From an uncultured Clostridia bacterium (GTDB taxonomy: Bacteria > Bacillota > Clostridia > TANB77 > UBA1234): a stretch of DNA of 48,405 nt. The notes under the pieces are model-generated. The model had not been told where the DNA came from and did not search any database. It saw only the letters and a list, made by a program, of their open reading frames with translations. The first letter of the stretch is position 1; every line of letters begins with the position of its first letter. The stretch lies in NCBI GenBank assembly GCA_944393265.1, contig CALXZO010000011.1, positions 1 to 48,405 of the forward strand. The letters are read 5' to 3'. Positions 27,264-38,738 of this stretch are shown here, in pieces. A program made the translations under genes and the position numbers.

Positions 27264-27698
27264 ATGGATATTTGGACTTGTTGGCTCATCGTAGCTGGTA
27301 TTTTCATGTTTTTAGAAATCATAACTTCTGGATTTTTCGTAATTTGGCTAGGTATTGCTGCTCTATTCTCAATGACATATAGTTTTTTCTTTCCAGAGCA
27401 AATACATATTCAAATTGCTATCTGGGTTGGGATATCTACGTTATTGATTTTGTTTACAAGAAGGTTTACTAAAAAAATTGAACCTAAGGTAACTCCAACT
27501 AACGTATACTCAATAATCGGGAAAAAGGCTATAGTTACTCAAGAAATAAATTCAGCTACTTCTACCGGTCAAGTAAAAGTTGACGGAGATATTTGGTCTG
27601 CTAAAACTGACTCTTTTGATGAAGTTATTCCAATTAATTCAGTAGTAGAAATTATTCGCATCGATGGCGTAAAAACAGTTGTAAAAAAAATTGATTAA
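27264..27698 (+). CDS. NfeD-like membrane protein
   Basis: 144 residues. The N-terminal half has two or three membrane helices (WTCWLIVAGIFMFLEIITSG, IWLGIAALFSMTYSFFF, IAIWVGISTLLILF). The C-terminal half is a small OB-fold domain typical of NfeD (IGKKAIVTQEINSATSTGQV, GDIWSAKT, VEIIRIDGVKTVVKK). NfeD proteins pair with SPFH proteins of the next gene and are linked to membrane microdomains. The ATG follows AAGGGGGG. The stop lies 49 bases before the SPFH start, so they form one operon. Confidence 0.88.
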   Translation: MDIWTCWLIVAGIFMFLEIITSGFFVIWLGIAALFSMTYSFFFPEQIHIQIAIWVGISTLLILFTRRFTKKIEPKVTPTNVYSIIGKKAIVTQEINSATSTGQVKVDGDIWSAKTDSFDEVIPINSVVEIIRIDGVKTVVKKID

Positions 27699-27747
27699 GG
27701 TTTATTTTATGAAAGTCAAAATTTTATAATAATAGGAGGTAATATTT

Positions 27748-28674
27748 ATGGGATGGGTTGTAACTTTTTTAATTATAATTGTTTTATTTGCGTTTAAAAC
27801 AATAAAGAAAGTTCCACAAGCAGAAGTACTTATTATTGAAAGATTAGGTAGATATCATAAAACAGCTGAAGCAGGATTAAATTTTATAATTCCTTTTGTA
27901 GATCATGTAAGAGCACGTGTTGATTTAAGAGAACAAACAATGGATGTTCAACCACAAAATGTTATTACAAAAGATAACGTTACAGTTAGAATTGATACAG
28001 TAGTTTTCTTCCAAATAACAGATGCAAGAAGTGCTATTTATGAAATTCAAAATCTAAGAAACGGTATTCAATACTTAACAACAACTACTATCCGTGACGT
28101 TATTGGTAAAATGGATTTAGATAGTACTTTTAGTTCAAGAGAACAAATAAATTTTCAACTTCGTCAGATACTTGATATAGCCACAGACAAGTGGGGTTGT
28201 AAAGTAAATAGAGTTGAAATTAAAGATATAGAAACACCGAGAGATGTAAGAGATGCAATGGAAAAACAAATGAACGCAGAAAGAACAAAAAGAGCTGTTA
28301 TCCTTGAAGCAGAAGGTCAAAGACAATCAGCCATCACAATAGCTGAAGGTAAAAAAGAATCAATGATTCTTGAAGCAGACGCTCAAAAAGAATCTACAAT
28401 AAAAAGAGCTGAAGGAGAAAAACAAGCACAAGTTCTAAAAGCAACTGGTGAAGCAGAAGCTATTAAACAAATTGCTGAAGCTAAAGCAAAAGAAGTAGAA
28501 ATGGTTTATAATGCTATTAAAAATGCTAACCCAGATGACAAATTAGTTCAATTAAAAGCTTTAGAATCACTAGAAAAAATTGCAGAAGGTCAAGCTAATA
28601 AAGTATTTATTCCTTTTGATGCAACAAAAGCATTGTCTGGACTAGGTGCATTAAACGAAGTAACTAAACAATAA
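27748..28674 (+). CDS. SPFH/stomatin-like membrane protein (QmcA type)
   Basis: 308 residues. One N-terminal membrane helix (WVVTFLIIIVLFAF) precedes the SPFH domain (VPQAEVLIIERLGRYHKTAEAG, VDLREQTMDVQPQNVITKDN). A long alpha-helical, Glu/Ala/Lys-rich coiled region with repeated AEG(Q/K/E) units follows. Such proteins oligomerise into membrane cages or scaffolds and often bind membrane proteases. The AGGAGG site and the partnership with the NfeD-like protein are typical. No CGG codon is in frame. Confidence 0.92.
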   Translation: MGWVVTFLIIIVLFAFKTIKKVPQAEVLIIERLGRYHKTAEAGLNFIIPFVDHVRARVDLREQTMDVQPQNVITKDNVTVRIDTVVFFQITDARSAIYEIQNLRNGIQYLTTTTIRDVIGKMDLDSTFSSREQINFQLRQILDIATDKWGCKVNRVEIKDIETPRDVRDAMEKQMNAERTKRAVILEAEGQRQSAITIAEGKKESMILEADAQKESTIKRAEGEKQAQVLKATGEAEAIKQIAEAKAKEVEMVYNAIKNANPDDKLVQLKALESLEKIAEGQANKVFIPFDATKALSGLGALNEVTKQ

Positions 28675-28681
28675 TAATTTT

Positions 28682-28733
28682 AGGAGGTAAGCCCTGCGTA
28701 ATACTCATTACCAAAAGGTTTGCCTTCTTTTTT
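28682..28733 (+). terminator. Intrinsic terminator after the SPFH gene
   Basis: AGGAGGTAAGCC (28682-28693) pairs with GGTTTGCCTTCT (28717-28728), a 12-bp stem with three G-U pairs, followed by a T tract. It lies 8 bases past the SPFH stop. Confidence 0.85.
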
Positions 28734-28996
28734 TATTTGACAAGATAGTAACAAAAATCTAACACATTGTGCTGGTAAAAATTCTTTATTTGAAACAACA
28801 AAATTTAATACTTACTTTCTAGTTTTGTGTAGTGCATGATAAACAAAAATTTTTTGATTTTTATATTTTCATTTTGGGTTCATTAATTCATTAACTTAAA
28901 TAAAGTTTTTGGTTCTTCTTTTTCACTATTGGGAAATCTTCTCTTAATTATGCTTAACTTCTAATTTGATAAAATACTCCATGTGTTATTTGACGC
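28734..28996. other. Convergent intergenic region, no gene seen
   Basis: A+T-rich spacer between the SPFH terminator and the groEL terminator. I see no open frame with a ribosome site and no clear RNA structure. Confidence 0.5.
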
Positions 28997-29025
28997 AAAA
29001 AAGAGATGAGTTTTTCGCTCATCTC
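28997..29025 (-). terminator. Intrinsic terminator after groEL
   Basis: Minus-strand GAGATGAG / CTCATCTC stem with a 7-base loop, followed by six T. It is located 18 bases past the groEL stop. Confidence 0.92.
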
Positions 29026-29043
29026 CCATTTCTAGTATTTATA

Positions 29044-30705
<1,662 letters not shown>

Positions 30706-30711
30706 TTATGT

Positions 30712-31020
<309 letters not shown>

Positions 31021-31047
31021 TTAGCACTCAACAAACCCGAGTGCTAA
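31021..31047. promoter_or_regulatory. CIRCE element (HrcA operator)
   Basis: A perfect TTAGCACTC - 9 bases - GAGTGCTAA. It lies just downstream of the groESL -10, where HrcA would block transcription until heat shock. Confidence 0.98.
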
Positions 31048-31050
31048 TTC

Positions 31051-31079
31051 ATAATATTACTCTATGCCAACTTTGTCAA
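31051..31079 (-). promoter_or_regulatory. groESL promoter
   Basis: Minus-strand TTGACA (31079-31074), a 17-base spacer and TATTAT (31056-31051), immediately upstream of CIRCE. Confidence 0.88.
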
Positions 31080-31253
31080 TACATTCCAATTAAATTCACA
31101 CAAAATTCAAAATACAAGCAAAAATAAAAACCTAAAAATCAAATATTTTTGATATGTTGACCAACTCTTTACTTTAAATATAAGTTTTTTGTTTCATTCA
31201 GAAAATTTTTGCAACCTTATAAATTAATTTTTTGTTACTTCTATATGAAATCC

Positions 31254-31287
31254 AAAAAAATACACATGAACCTTAAGGTCATGTGTA
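31254..31287 (-). terminator. Intrinsic terminator after the NYDDY-repeat gene
   Basis: TACACATGA (31261-31269) pairs with TCATGTGTA (31279-31287), extended by CC/GG. Seven T follow on the minus strand. Confidence 0.9.
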
Positions 31288-31304
31288 TAAATAAACATCT
31301 ATTA

Positions 31305-32990
31305 TTAATAATTGAAATCGTAATTATAACTACCTGTATCATAATTGTAATCATCATAATTGTAATCATCGAAATTATAATCGTAGTAATTGTAATCATC
31401 GTAATTGTAATCATCGTAATTATAATCATCGTAATTATAATCATCGTAATTGTAATCATCATAATTGTAATCATCGTAATTATAATCATAGTAATTATAA
31501 TCATCATAATTGTAATCATCGTAACTGTTGCTTCCACCCATAGCTGATTCATCTATAAATCCTTCTTTTACCAAAAGATCATAAATCTCATTAGTATAGT
31601 TTGTAAGATTTTCCTCTAACTTCTCAACAAATTTATCAACATCTTCTTCAGTTGCCGTATTAATTAACAAAGTCATATCCCCTGAAGATATTCTTTTTAC
31701 CTCAGGTTTATTATCAATCTTTTCTATTGTAAGGTCAAATAATGTGACACTAACGTTGATACCTCCAGATTCAAATCCAAATAAAAGAGATCCTTCATAT
31801 TTATTTTTTATTTTTTTAGCTTCATATGTCGCATTAAATGCTAATCCATCAGCAGTTATAATTATCTTATCTTTTCTCTCTGTTGAAGAATTTTGAATAA
31901 TATATTTTACATCTAATTCTTTATCTTCATATTTTGTCTTTAATAGAATCATAATCGCTTTATTATTTTTACAATAAACCTCTATATCTGCTATAAGCAT
32001 ATCTGCATTTTCACTATTTTGTGTACCATATTCTTGAAGTTTAGTAATTAGTTCATCAGTCTCTGTTTGATATTCTTCAAACGTATAGTCAAAATCTTCC
32101 TCACTATTTTCTACTATAAAATCATATAACTCTCTGTCTTCTCTAAACATGTGTAGTAACTCTTCTGCAAGCTTTAAACCTCTTTCTTGATTAATAAGTA
32201 ATGAATATTTTTTTGCTTTTACATATTCACCATCTACGTCTATTTCAACATTATTCTCGACCTCAACATACTCATCAATGTTACTAATTAATATGTCTTT
32301 ATATTTGCCAAAAATCTTTTCTACTTTTTCTGCATTATCTCCAGATTTTTGAAACACATCACTGTCAATCTCTTCTCCCGTCAATTTTTCAATATTTTCG
32401 ATTAACTGTTTTATGCCTTCTTCGCTTACATCTGCTCCTACATATCCGTCAAAAAGTCCCTCAACAGTAGCCCCTAATAAATCTCCTGTTTTTGAATAAT
32501 CTACTGTCACTATTTCTGAATCATCAATCATAACAGCAAGTATTCCAGAATAATCATCATCATCCTTTGAACACGTTACTTTAATGCCTGCTCTTTCAAA
32601 TTTAATACCAGTGGCATCTCCACCAAACGTAGTTATTAAATCTGGAATTTTTGTACTTACATTAACTACAGTTTCTCCTTCTTCTTCCATCATTTCAAAC
32701 AATTCTTCTCTAAGCTCTGAAGAATTAGTGCTGATAATCGCATCAATAAATTTCTCGCCTTTACTCTTAGCATTAGCTACAAAAAAGAATCCAGCTCCTA
32801 CTACAATTGCAATAATAATCAAAAAAGCAATAATTTTAGGCGCTTTACTTTTTTTCTTTTCTTCTTGAGGTTCATTACTATCACTATAATTTGTAGCACC
32901 TTCATTTACAGGCATTTCATTTGTAGTATAATTTGCCTCTTCATTCTCATTTAAATTTTCATTATTGCTATTTACTCCGTTTTCATCCAT
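31305..32990 (-). CDS. Single-pass membrane protein with C-terminal (NYDDY)n repeat tail
   Basis: 561 residues. An N-terminal, Asn/Glu-rich cytoplasmic part of about 50 residues precedes one membrane helix (IIAFLIIIAIVVGAGFFFVA). A large, probably extracellular domain of about 400 residues follows, resembling the DUF-type domains of Firmicute lipoprotein-like proteins (KGEKFIDAIISTNSSELREE). The last 75 residues are about 13 tandem pentapeptides (NYDDY, with NYYDY and NFDDY variants) ending in YNYDFNY. I do not recognise the family. The tail is acidic and aromatic and may bind wall polymer or metal, or self-associate; this is speculation. It has its own promoter at 33025-33053 and terminator at 31254-31287, so it is monocistronic. 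Confidence 0.8.
   Translation of the reverse strand: MDENGVNSNNENLNENEEANYTTNEMPVNEGATNYSDSNEPQEEKKKSKAPKIIAFLIIIAIVVGAGFFFVANAKSKGEKFIDAIISTNSSELREELFEMMEEEGETVVNVSTKIPDLITTFGGDATGIKFERAGIKVTCSKDDDDYSGILAVMIDDSEIVTVDYSKTGDLLGATVEGLFDGYVGADVSEEGIKQLIENIEKLTGEEIDSDVFQKSGDNAEKVEKIFGKYKDILISNIDEYVEVENNVEIDVDGEYVKAKKYSLLINQERGLKLAEELLHMFREDRELYDFIVENSEEDFDYTFEEYQTETDELITKLQEYGTQNSENADMLIADIEVYCKNNKAIMILLKTKYEDKELDVKYIIQNSSTERKDKIIITADGLAFNATYEAKKIKNKYEGSLLFGFESGGINVSVTLFDLTIEKIDNKPEVKRISSGDMTLLINTATEEDVDKFVEKLEENLTNYTNEIYDLLVKEGFIDESAMGGSNSYDDYNYDDYNYYDYNYDDYNYDDYNYDDYNYDDYNYDDYNYDDYNYYDYNFDDYNYDDYNYDTGSYNYDFNY
31326..31527. repeat. 15-bp tandem repeat encoding NYDDY units
   Basis: About 13 near-identical 15-base units (plus strand: AATTGTAATCATCGT and variants differing mainly at third positions). 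The mixture of GTA/ATA and CGT/CAT variants suggests expansion by unequal exchange with selection on the protein. The count may vary between strains. Confidence 0.9.
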
Positions 32991-33024
32991 ACTGAAATAT
33001 CCCCCTTCTTATTATCTTAACTAA

Positions 33025-33053
33025 ATTTTAACCAATATAATTTAAAAGTTCAA
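33025..33053 (-). promoter_or_regulatory. Promoter of the NYDDY-repeat gene
   Basis: Minus-strand TTGAAC (33053-33048), a 17-base spacer and TAAAAT (33030-33025), about 35 bases before the ATG at 32990. Confidence 0.65.
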
Positions 33054-33142
33054 ACATTTTTTTTAAAAATTGCAGCACTTTTAATTAGCTATAGGATTAT
33101 GTTAATAATATCAAAACATTTTATTTTATCATAACACCGACT

Positions 33143-36100
33143 TTAAAATATTGTAATATTTTCCTTTCCTAGCATTTTTTCTAATTTCAAAAATATTTCT
33201 TCGTTTATGTACATTCTTAAAATTTTTTTTACATCTTTGTTTTTAATTTCAACGTTTACGTTTCCGTGCTTGGTTACTAATTTCTTTTATTAAAGTTCTA
33301 AGCTCTGTAAGCTCAGTAGCGCTTTTACCTTCAGGTATGTTGATTTGTATCATCTTATTTTGTATCATATTTATAAAACTTTTTTTATTTTCATTAAATG
33401 TTTCTATCTTTGAAATAATTATGGTAACCTCATCATCTTTAACACTAATACGTCCCTCGATTGTAACTATATTATCTTCTGCAATAGAATTTCTATATTG
33501 TGCAAATGTTTTTGGAAAAGCTAATAAATTAATGCTTCCGTCTAAATCTTCAACAGTTACGAATGCCATTATTTCATTATTTTTAGTTATCTTTTTCTTG
33601 ACAGCAGTAATAATTCCAAATATCTTAACTGGTTTTCCATCTAGCATTTCAATCTTTTTCTTTGCAACATCATCAAACTCATCAGCTAATATGTCTATGC
33701 TTTTTATAGTAGAATATGACGAAATTTCTTCTATGTAATTGTCTAAAGGATGCCCTGAAACATATAAGCCAAGTACTTCCTTTTCCATAATTAATAAATC
33801 TTTTTTAGAAAATTCTGGCATCTTCTTTATCTGATATAATTCTTTTGAGCTTATAGTATTTTCGCTTTCGAAAAAAGTTAACTGTCCTTTCATAGTCTTT
33901 CTATTATCACTACCTATTGTACTTAGTACGTTTTCATATGAGCAAAGAAGTGTATTTCTGGTATCACCAAATGAATCAAAAACACCAGCTTTTATCATGC
34001 TTTCAATACATTTTTTATTTACGTTTTCCTCTTTTATACGTTTACAAAAGTCTATAAAATCTTTAAACAGCCCATTTTTTTTGCGTTCTTCTATAATTGA
34101 ATCAATCGCACCTTCACCAACATTTTTTATCGCAGCAAGCCCAAATACAATCTTATCCCCATCTACCGTAAACCTTGTATAACTTCTATTTACATCAGGT
34201 CTTAAAATCTCAATATTCATTCTCTTACATTCATTTATATATACAGTGATTTTATTTTGAGCTGTCAAAAAACTATTTAGCAAAGCAGCAAAAAATTCAG
34301 TTGGATAATATGCTTTCAAATACGCTGTCCTGTATGCAACAACAGCATAACATGCCGCGTGTGATTTGTTGAAAGCATACTTTGCAAACTCTGCCATCTC
34401 ATCAAATATTTTATTAGCTGATTTTTCATCAACACCGTTTCTAATCGCTCCAGATATGATGATTTTCCCTTCATCGTCTACTTGTCCATATATAAAATTC
34501 TTTCGCTCTTCTGCCATAACATCAAGCTTCTTCTTACCCATAGCACGACGCACCAAATCTGCTCTGCCAAGTGAATATCCCGCAACGCTTCTAACAATTT
34601 CCATTACTTGTTCTTGATATACCATACAACCATAAGTTACATTTAGTATAGGCTCAAGTATTTCATGCGTATACTCTGTTTGCGTCGGGTTATTCTTGCC
34701 TTTTATATATCTTGGAATTTGATCCATTGGTCCGGGTCTATAAAGTGCAACACCCGCAATTAGATCTTCCAAGCAATCAGGCTTCAATTCTTTCATAAAA
34801 GAAGTCATTCCGGCACTTTCAAATTGAAAAATACCACTTGAATCACCATTTTGCCAAAGCTTATAAACATAAGGATCATCCATTTCCTTATCATATTCCA
34901 CATCAATATTTCTATTTTTCTTTACCATGTCAATCGCATCTTTTATAACTGTTAATGTTCTAAGTCCTAAAAAGTCCATCTTAAGTAGTCCTATCTCCTC
35001 AAGAATTGTCATTGTATACTGCGTAGAAATAGTCTCATCATTTTTATAAAGAGGAACATATGAATCTACTGGATCTTTTGTAATAACAACTCCGGCAGCA
35101 TGCGTAGAAGCGTGTCTCGGTAGGCCTTCTAGCTTTCTAGAAATATCTATTACTTCTTTTGCTTCTGAATCCTCCTCGTACATTTTTTTAAGTTCAGGAT
35201 TCGTCTCCAGTGCTTTATCAAGCGTCATATGAAGTTCCATCGGTACGTTCTTAGACATCATATCAGCTTTACTATACGGCACGTTTAAAGCTCTCGCAAC
35301 ATCCCTTATTACGCCACGCGCAGCTAGAGTTCCAAATGTTATAATCTGTGCAACGTGGTCATTTCCATATTTTCTACATACATAGTCAATTACATCTTGT
35401 CTACGCTCATAACAAAAATCGATATCAAAATCCGGCATACTAATTCTTTCCGGATTTAAAAATCTTTCAAAAATAAGATTATATTTAATTGGATCAATAT
35501 CAGTAATTTCAATTGCATATGCAGCTAAACTTCCTGCACCAGAGCCTCTTCCAGGCCCGACCGGAATATCGTTTTCCTTGGCATAATGTATAAAATCCCA
35601 AACAATTAAAAAATAATCTACATATCCCATCTTATTTATTATGGAAAGCTCGTATTCAATCCTTTCATGTAGTACTGCGTCTCTTTTCAAAATCTCTTCT
35701 TCAAGAGTCTTTATATCATCACTATCGTTTATATCTGGAAAATACCTCTTTTTTAGCCCCTTATAGCATAATCCTCTCAAATAATCAAAATGGTTTTCGT
35801 TATTTGGTGTATCAAAATTAGGCAAAATTGTATGTCCGAATTCAAACTCAATATTGCACTTATTGGCTATCTCAACGGTATTATCAATAACTTCCGGAAT
35901 ATTTTTGAAATTTTCAAGCATTTCTTCAGGCGACTTAATAAAAAATTCATCCGAACCCATACGCATGCGTTCATCATCAATCATCTTTTTTCCTGTCTGA
36001 ATACATAGCAAAACTTCGTGGCTATAGCTGTCTTCTCTTTTTATATAGTGCGCATCATTAGTGGCAATCATCTTAAGTCCAAGCTCTCTTGCTAGCTTAA

Positions 36101-36674
36101 TAAGCCTTTGATTCGCAACAACTTGTTCTCTTATTCCATTATGTTGTAACTCGATATAAAAATCATCTTTCCCAAAAATATCAATATACTGATTTGCAAT
36201 CTCTTTTGCCTTATCATATTCTCCAGCAAGTAATGCTCTATTAATGAAACCCGCCAAACACGCACTACTTGCAATCAACCCTTTACTGTACTTTCGCAAT
36301 AATTCCATATCGATTCTTGGTTTATAATAAAACCCTTCTATAAAAGAAAGAGACACAAGTTTTATCAAGTTTTTGTATCCTTCATTGTCTTTTGCAAGTA
36401 GTACTAAATGACCTAATGTATCATCCACATTCGCCACTCTATCAAAACGCGTACGAGGCGCCACATACATCTCACAACCAATAATAGGTTTAATTCCATT
36501 CTTTTTACATTCTTTATAAAATTCAATAGCTCCATACATAACGCCATGATCTGTTATCGCTACCGCTTTCATGCCAAGCTCTTTAACTCGTGCGACTAAA
36601 TCTTTTATTCTATTTGCCCCATCTAATAGGCTATATTCTGTATGCACATGTAAGTGTACAAAATCTTTACTCAT
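33143..36674 (-). CDS. dnaE: DNA polymerase III alpha subunit DnaE, C-terminal tail reached by a CGG +1 shift
   Basis: Replicative polymerase of the PHP-DnaE type. The ATG at 36674 (GGGTGAT upstream) starts SKDFVHLHVHTEYSLLDGAN, the PHP domain. The catalytic centre has GPGRGSGAGSLAAYAIEI and MPDFDIDFCYERR. A helix-hairpin-helix region and an OB domain (VKIFGIITAVKKK, AFVTVEDLDGSINLLAFP) follow. In the zero frame the protein ends in QARKRKR at 33249. The Arg of QAR is an in-frame CGG (33266-33264). Skipping its C extends the product by 40 residues (GNVNVEIKNKDVKKILRMYI ... ENITIF) to a TAA at 33143, giving 1176 residues and the usual C-terminal beta tail. No other CGG is in frame in 3.4 kb. 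Confidence 0.93.
33263..33266 (-). other. CGGA recoding site in dnaE
   Basis: The zero frame reads GCA CGG AAA CGT AAA CGT TGA. Skipping the C gives GCA-GGA-AAC-GTA-AAC (A-G-N-V-N), resembling the G-x-x-P-V segment at the DnaE C-terminus. It opens a 41-codon extension, including the stop. Confidence 0.8.
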
Positions 36675-36710
36675 ACCTATCACCCAACCAGATTATATAA
36701 CAGGAACTTT

Positions 36711-36775
36711 GATGTCGTCCACTAAAAATTTGAAACTTGGGGACGTCCATTAAAAGTTTCAGTCCCATGTCGATG
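36711..36775. repeat. Degenerate inverted/direct repeat upstream of dnaE (copy 5)
   Basis: GAAACTT (36732-36738) and AAGTTTC (36754-36760) form a stem next to GGGGACG and GTCCC blocks. GTCCACTAAAAATTTGAAA and GTCCATTAAAAGTTTCA form imperfect direct repeats. The GGGGACG block links it loosely to the other inverted-repeat elements. It lies in the divergent dnaE-dxs promoter region. Confidence 0.5.
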
Positions 36776-36785
36776 TCCAACCTAA

Positions 36786-36814
36786 TTGCAATTACTATCT
36801 ATTCATGATATAAT
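36786..36814 (+). promoter_or_regulatory. dxs promoter
   Basis: TTGCAA (36786-36791), a 17-base spacer and TATAAT (36809-36814). The predicted start point near 36821 leaves a leader of only about 10 bases before the ATG at 36832. Confidence 0.75.
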
Positions 36815-36831
36815 CTCCACTGGTGATTTTT

Positions 36832-38684
36832 ATGTCAAATAAATTAGATAATATTAATACACTTGATGATTTTAAAAAATTAAATATAAATGAGCTTCCT
36901 GATCTTGCTACAGACATAAGAGAGTTTCTTATATCTAACGTTTCAAAGACGGGTGGTCATTTAGCTCCAAATTTAGGTGTAGTAGAACTTACAATGGCGC
37001 TTCATTATGTTTTTGATTCACCAAAAGATAAAATCATATTCGATGTTGGTCATCAATGCTACGTACATAAGATTTTAACTGGAAGAAAAAATAAATTTTC
37101 AACACTTAGAAAAATGAATGGTATTAGCGGTTTCCCAAAAACTCGTGAAAGCATTCATGATATATTTAATACAGGTCACAGTAGTACTTCCATATCCAGC
37201 GCTTTAGGTATTGCCACTGCGAACAAGCTTGCTGGCAAGAATGATTATACAATAGCAGTAATTGGCGATGGTGCACTGACTGGTGGGCTTGCCTTTGAAG
37301 GGCTTAATAACGCAAAAATTGATGATACGAACCTAATAGTAGTTTTAAATGACAATCAAATGTCAATATCTCCATCAGTCGGGAATTTATCAAGTTACTT
37401 AAATCAGCTTCGCTCTAGCAGTCTATATACATCAAGTAAACAAGGCGTTAAAAAATTTCTTGGCTATATTCCTTTTCTAGGAAAGTTTTTAACAACCATA
37501 ATTGAAAACTCTAAGGACACTTTAAGGCATCTTATATTGCCAAATAGTAGGATGTTCGAACAGTTTGGGTTTACATACTTAGGTCCAATTAATGGTCACG
37601 ATATAAATGATTTAATAAAAATTTTAAATCGCGCCAAAAAAGTAAAAAAACCCGTATTACTTCATGTTGTAACAATGAAGGGCAAAGGATATGAATATGC
37701 TGAAAAAAATCCAGATACATTTCATGGTGTTGGCTCGTTTGATATTGAATCTGGCAAAATATCTGAAAGTAGCCCTTCATATTCAAAGAGGTTCGGCAAA
37801 GAACTTGTAAAGCTAGCAAAAGAAAATAAAAAAGTAGTTGCAATAACCGCAGCTATGCCAAAGCGGTACTGGTCTTTCGGAATTTAGCAAAGAATTTCCG
37901 GATAGATTTTTTGACGTAGGAATAGCTGAAGAACACGCAGTAACTTTTTCCTCAGGTTTAGCTTGCCAAGGATATATTCCCGTTTTTGCAGTATATTCAA
38001 CTTTTTTGCAAAGGGCTTATGACGAAATTTTGCATGATATTGCACTACAAAAAGCTCACATTATCTTGGCAATAGATCGCGCTGGGATTGTTGGTGCAGA
38101 TGGCGAAACACATCATGGTATATTTGATTTATCATTTTTATCACATATACCTAACATGACTATAATGGCTCCAAAAGATGGAAATGAATTGGCACGGAAT
38201 GTTAAAATTTGCAGTAGAGTACAATGGCCCGATTGCAATAAGGTATCCACGCGGCTCGTATAAAGACTCAATTACCGAAAAAAATATCATTCCAGAGATA
38301 AAATTATGTCAAGCAGAAATTTTAGAAAAAGGAAACGATATAACTATTATAGGTTTGGGAAAGACAGTAACCACCGCTTTAGAAGTAGCAAAACTTTTAA
38401 AAAAGAAAAAAATAAATGCTGAAGTAATAAACGCAAGATTTCTAAAGCCACTAGATAAAAGTACTATACTCGAATCAATTAGAAAAACGAAAAAAGTAGT
38501 TACTATAGAAGACAATGTAATCACAGGCGGACTTGCAAACGCAATAAAAGACCTAATAATAAATGAAAACATAACATACAAAAAATTTTTTGCATACCCA
38601 GATGAATTTATAAAGCACGGTACAATTAGTGAAATTGAACATGAATATCAGCTTGATACCAAGAGTATTGCATCTCTTCTTTAA
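36832..38684 (+). CDS. dxs: 1-deoxy-D-xylulose-5-phosphate synthase, two CGG +1 shifts
   Basis: 616 residues after recoding, the family length. It makes DXP from pyruvate and glyceraldehyde-3-phosphate, the first step of the MEP isoprenoid pathway. Thiamine-diphosphate and substrate elements are [33 protein letters not shown] and the catalytic Glu in [11 protein letters not shown]. The transketolase C-domain is intact to the end ([24 protein letters not shown]). CGG at 37864-37866 falls in the strictly conserved MPxGTGL motif; skipping C restores [17 protein letters not shown] at 38195-38197 lies in NELAxMLKFA, and skipping C restores [20 protein letters not shown]. The ATG at 36832 has a weak GGTGAT site; a GTG at 36823 is less likely. 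It is the only plus-strand gene in the right third, apparently monocistronic. Confidence 0.93.
37864..37867 (+). other. CGGT recoding site 1 in dxs
   Basis: The zero frame reads AAG CGG TAC TGG and reaches TAG 6 codons after CGG. Skipping the C gives AAG-GGT-ACT-GGT (K-G-T-G), the invariant MPxGTGL motif, glycine 345. Confidence 0.93.
38195..38198 (+). other. CGGA recoding site 2 in dxs
   Basis: The zero frame reads GCA CGG AAT GTT and stops 21 codons after CGG. Skipping the C gives GCA-GGA-ATG-TTA-AAA (A-G-M-L-K), the helix before the conserved PIAIRYPRG motif, residue 455. Confidence 0.92.
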
Positions 38685-38690
38685 CTTCTG

Positions 38691-38730
38691 ATGGGGACGA
38701 AGAAAATCTGTCAAAAAACTTCGTCCCCAT
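38691..38730. terminator. Convergent terminator / inverted-repeat element copy 4 between dxs and ftsW
   Basis: ATGGGGACGAAG (38691-38702) pairs perfectly with CTTCGTCCCCAT (38719-38730) over 12 bp. Its right half (GTCAAAAAAC then CTTCGTCCCC then TTGACA) resembles the elements at 22133 and 26365. It lies between the convergent stops of dxs and ftsW and can end both transcripts. Confidence 0.75.
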
Positions 38731-38738
38731 TGACACTC

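Noticed and set aside
31326-31527. CRISPR-like array
   Set aside because: The units are contiguous 15-base copies without unique spacers and encode the protein tail.
31209-31552. Open frames made of Ile/Val or Met/Thr/Ile repeats over the 15-bp repeat
   Set aside because: They are shadows of the NYDDY repeat in other frames, without ribosome sites or non-repeat content.
36823-36831. GTG at 36823 as dxs start
   Set aside because: It would sit at the predicted transcript end with no ribosome site; the ATG at 36832 has at least a weak one.
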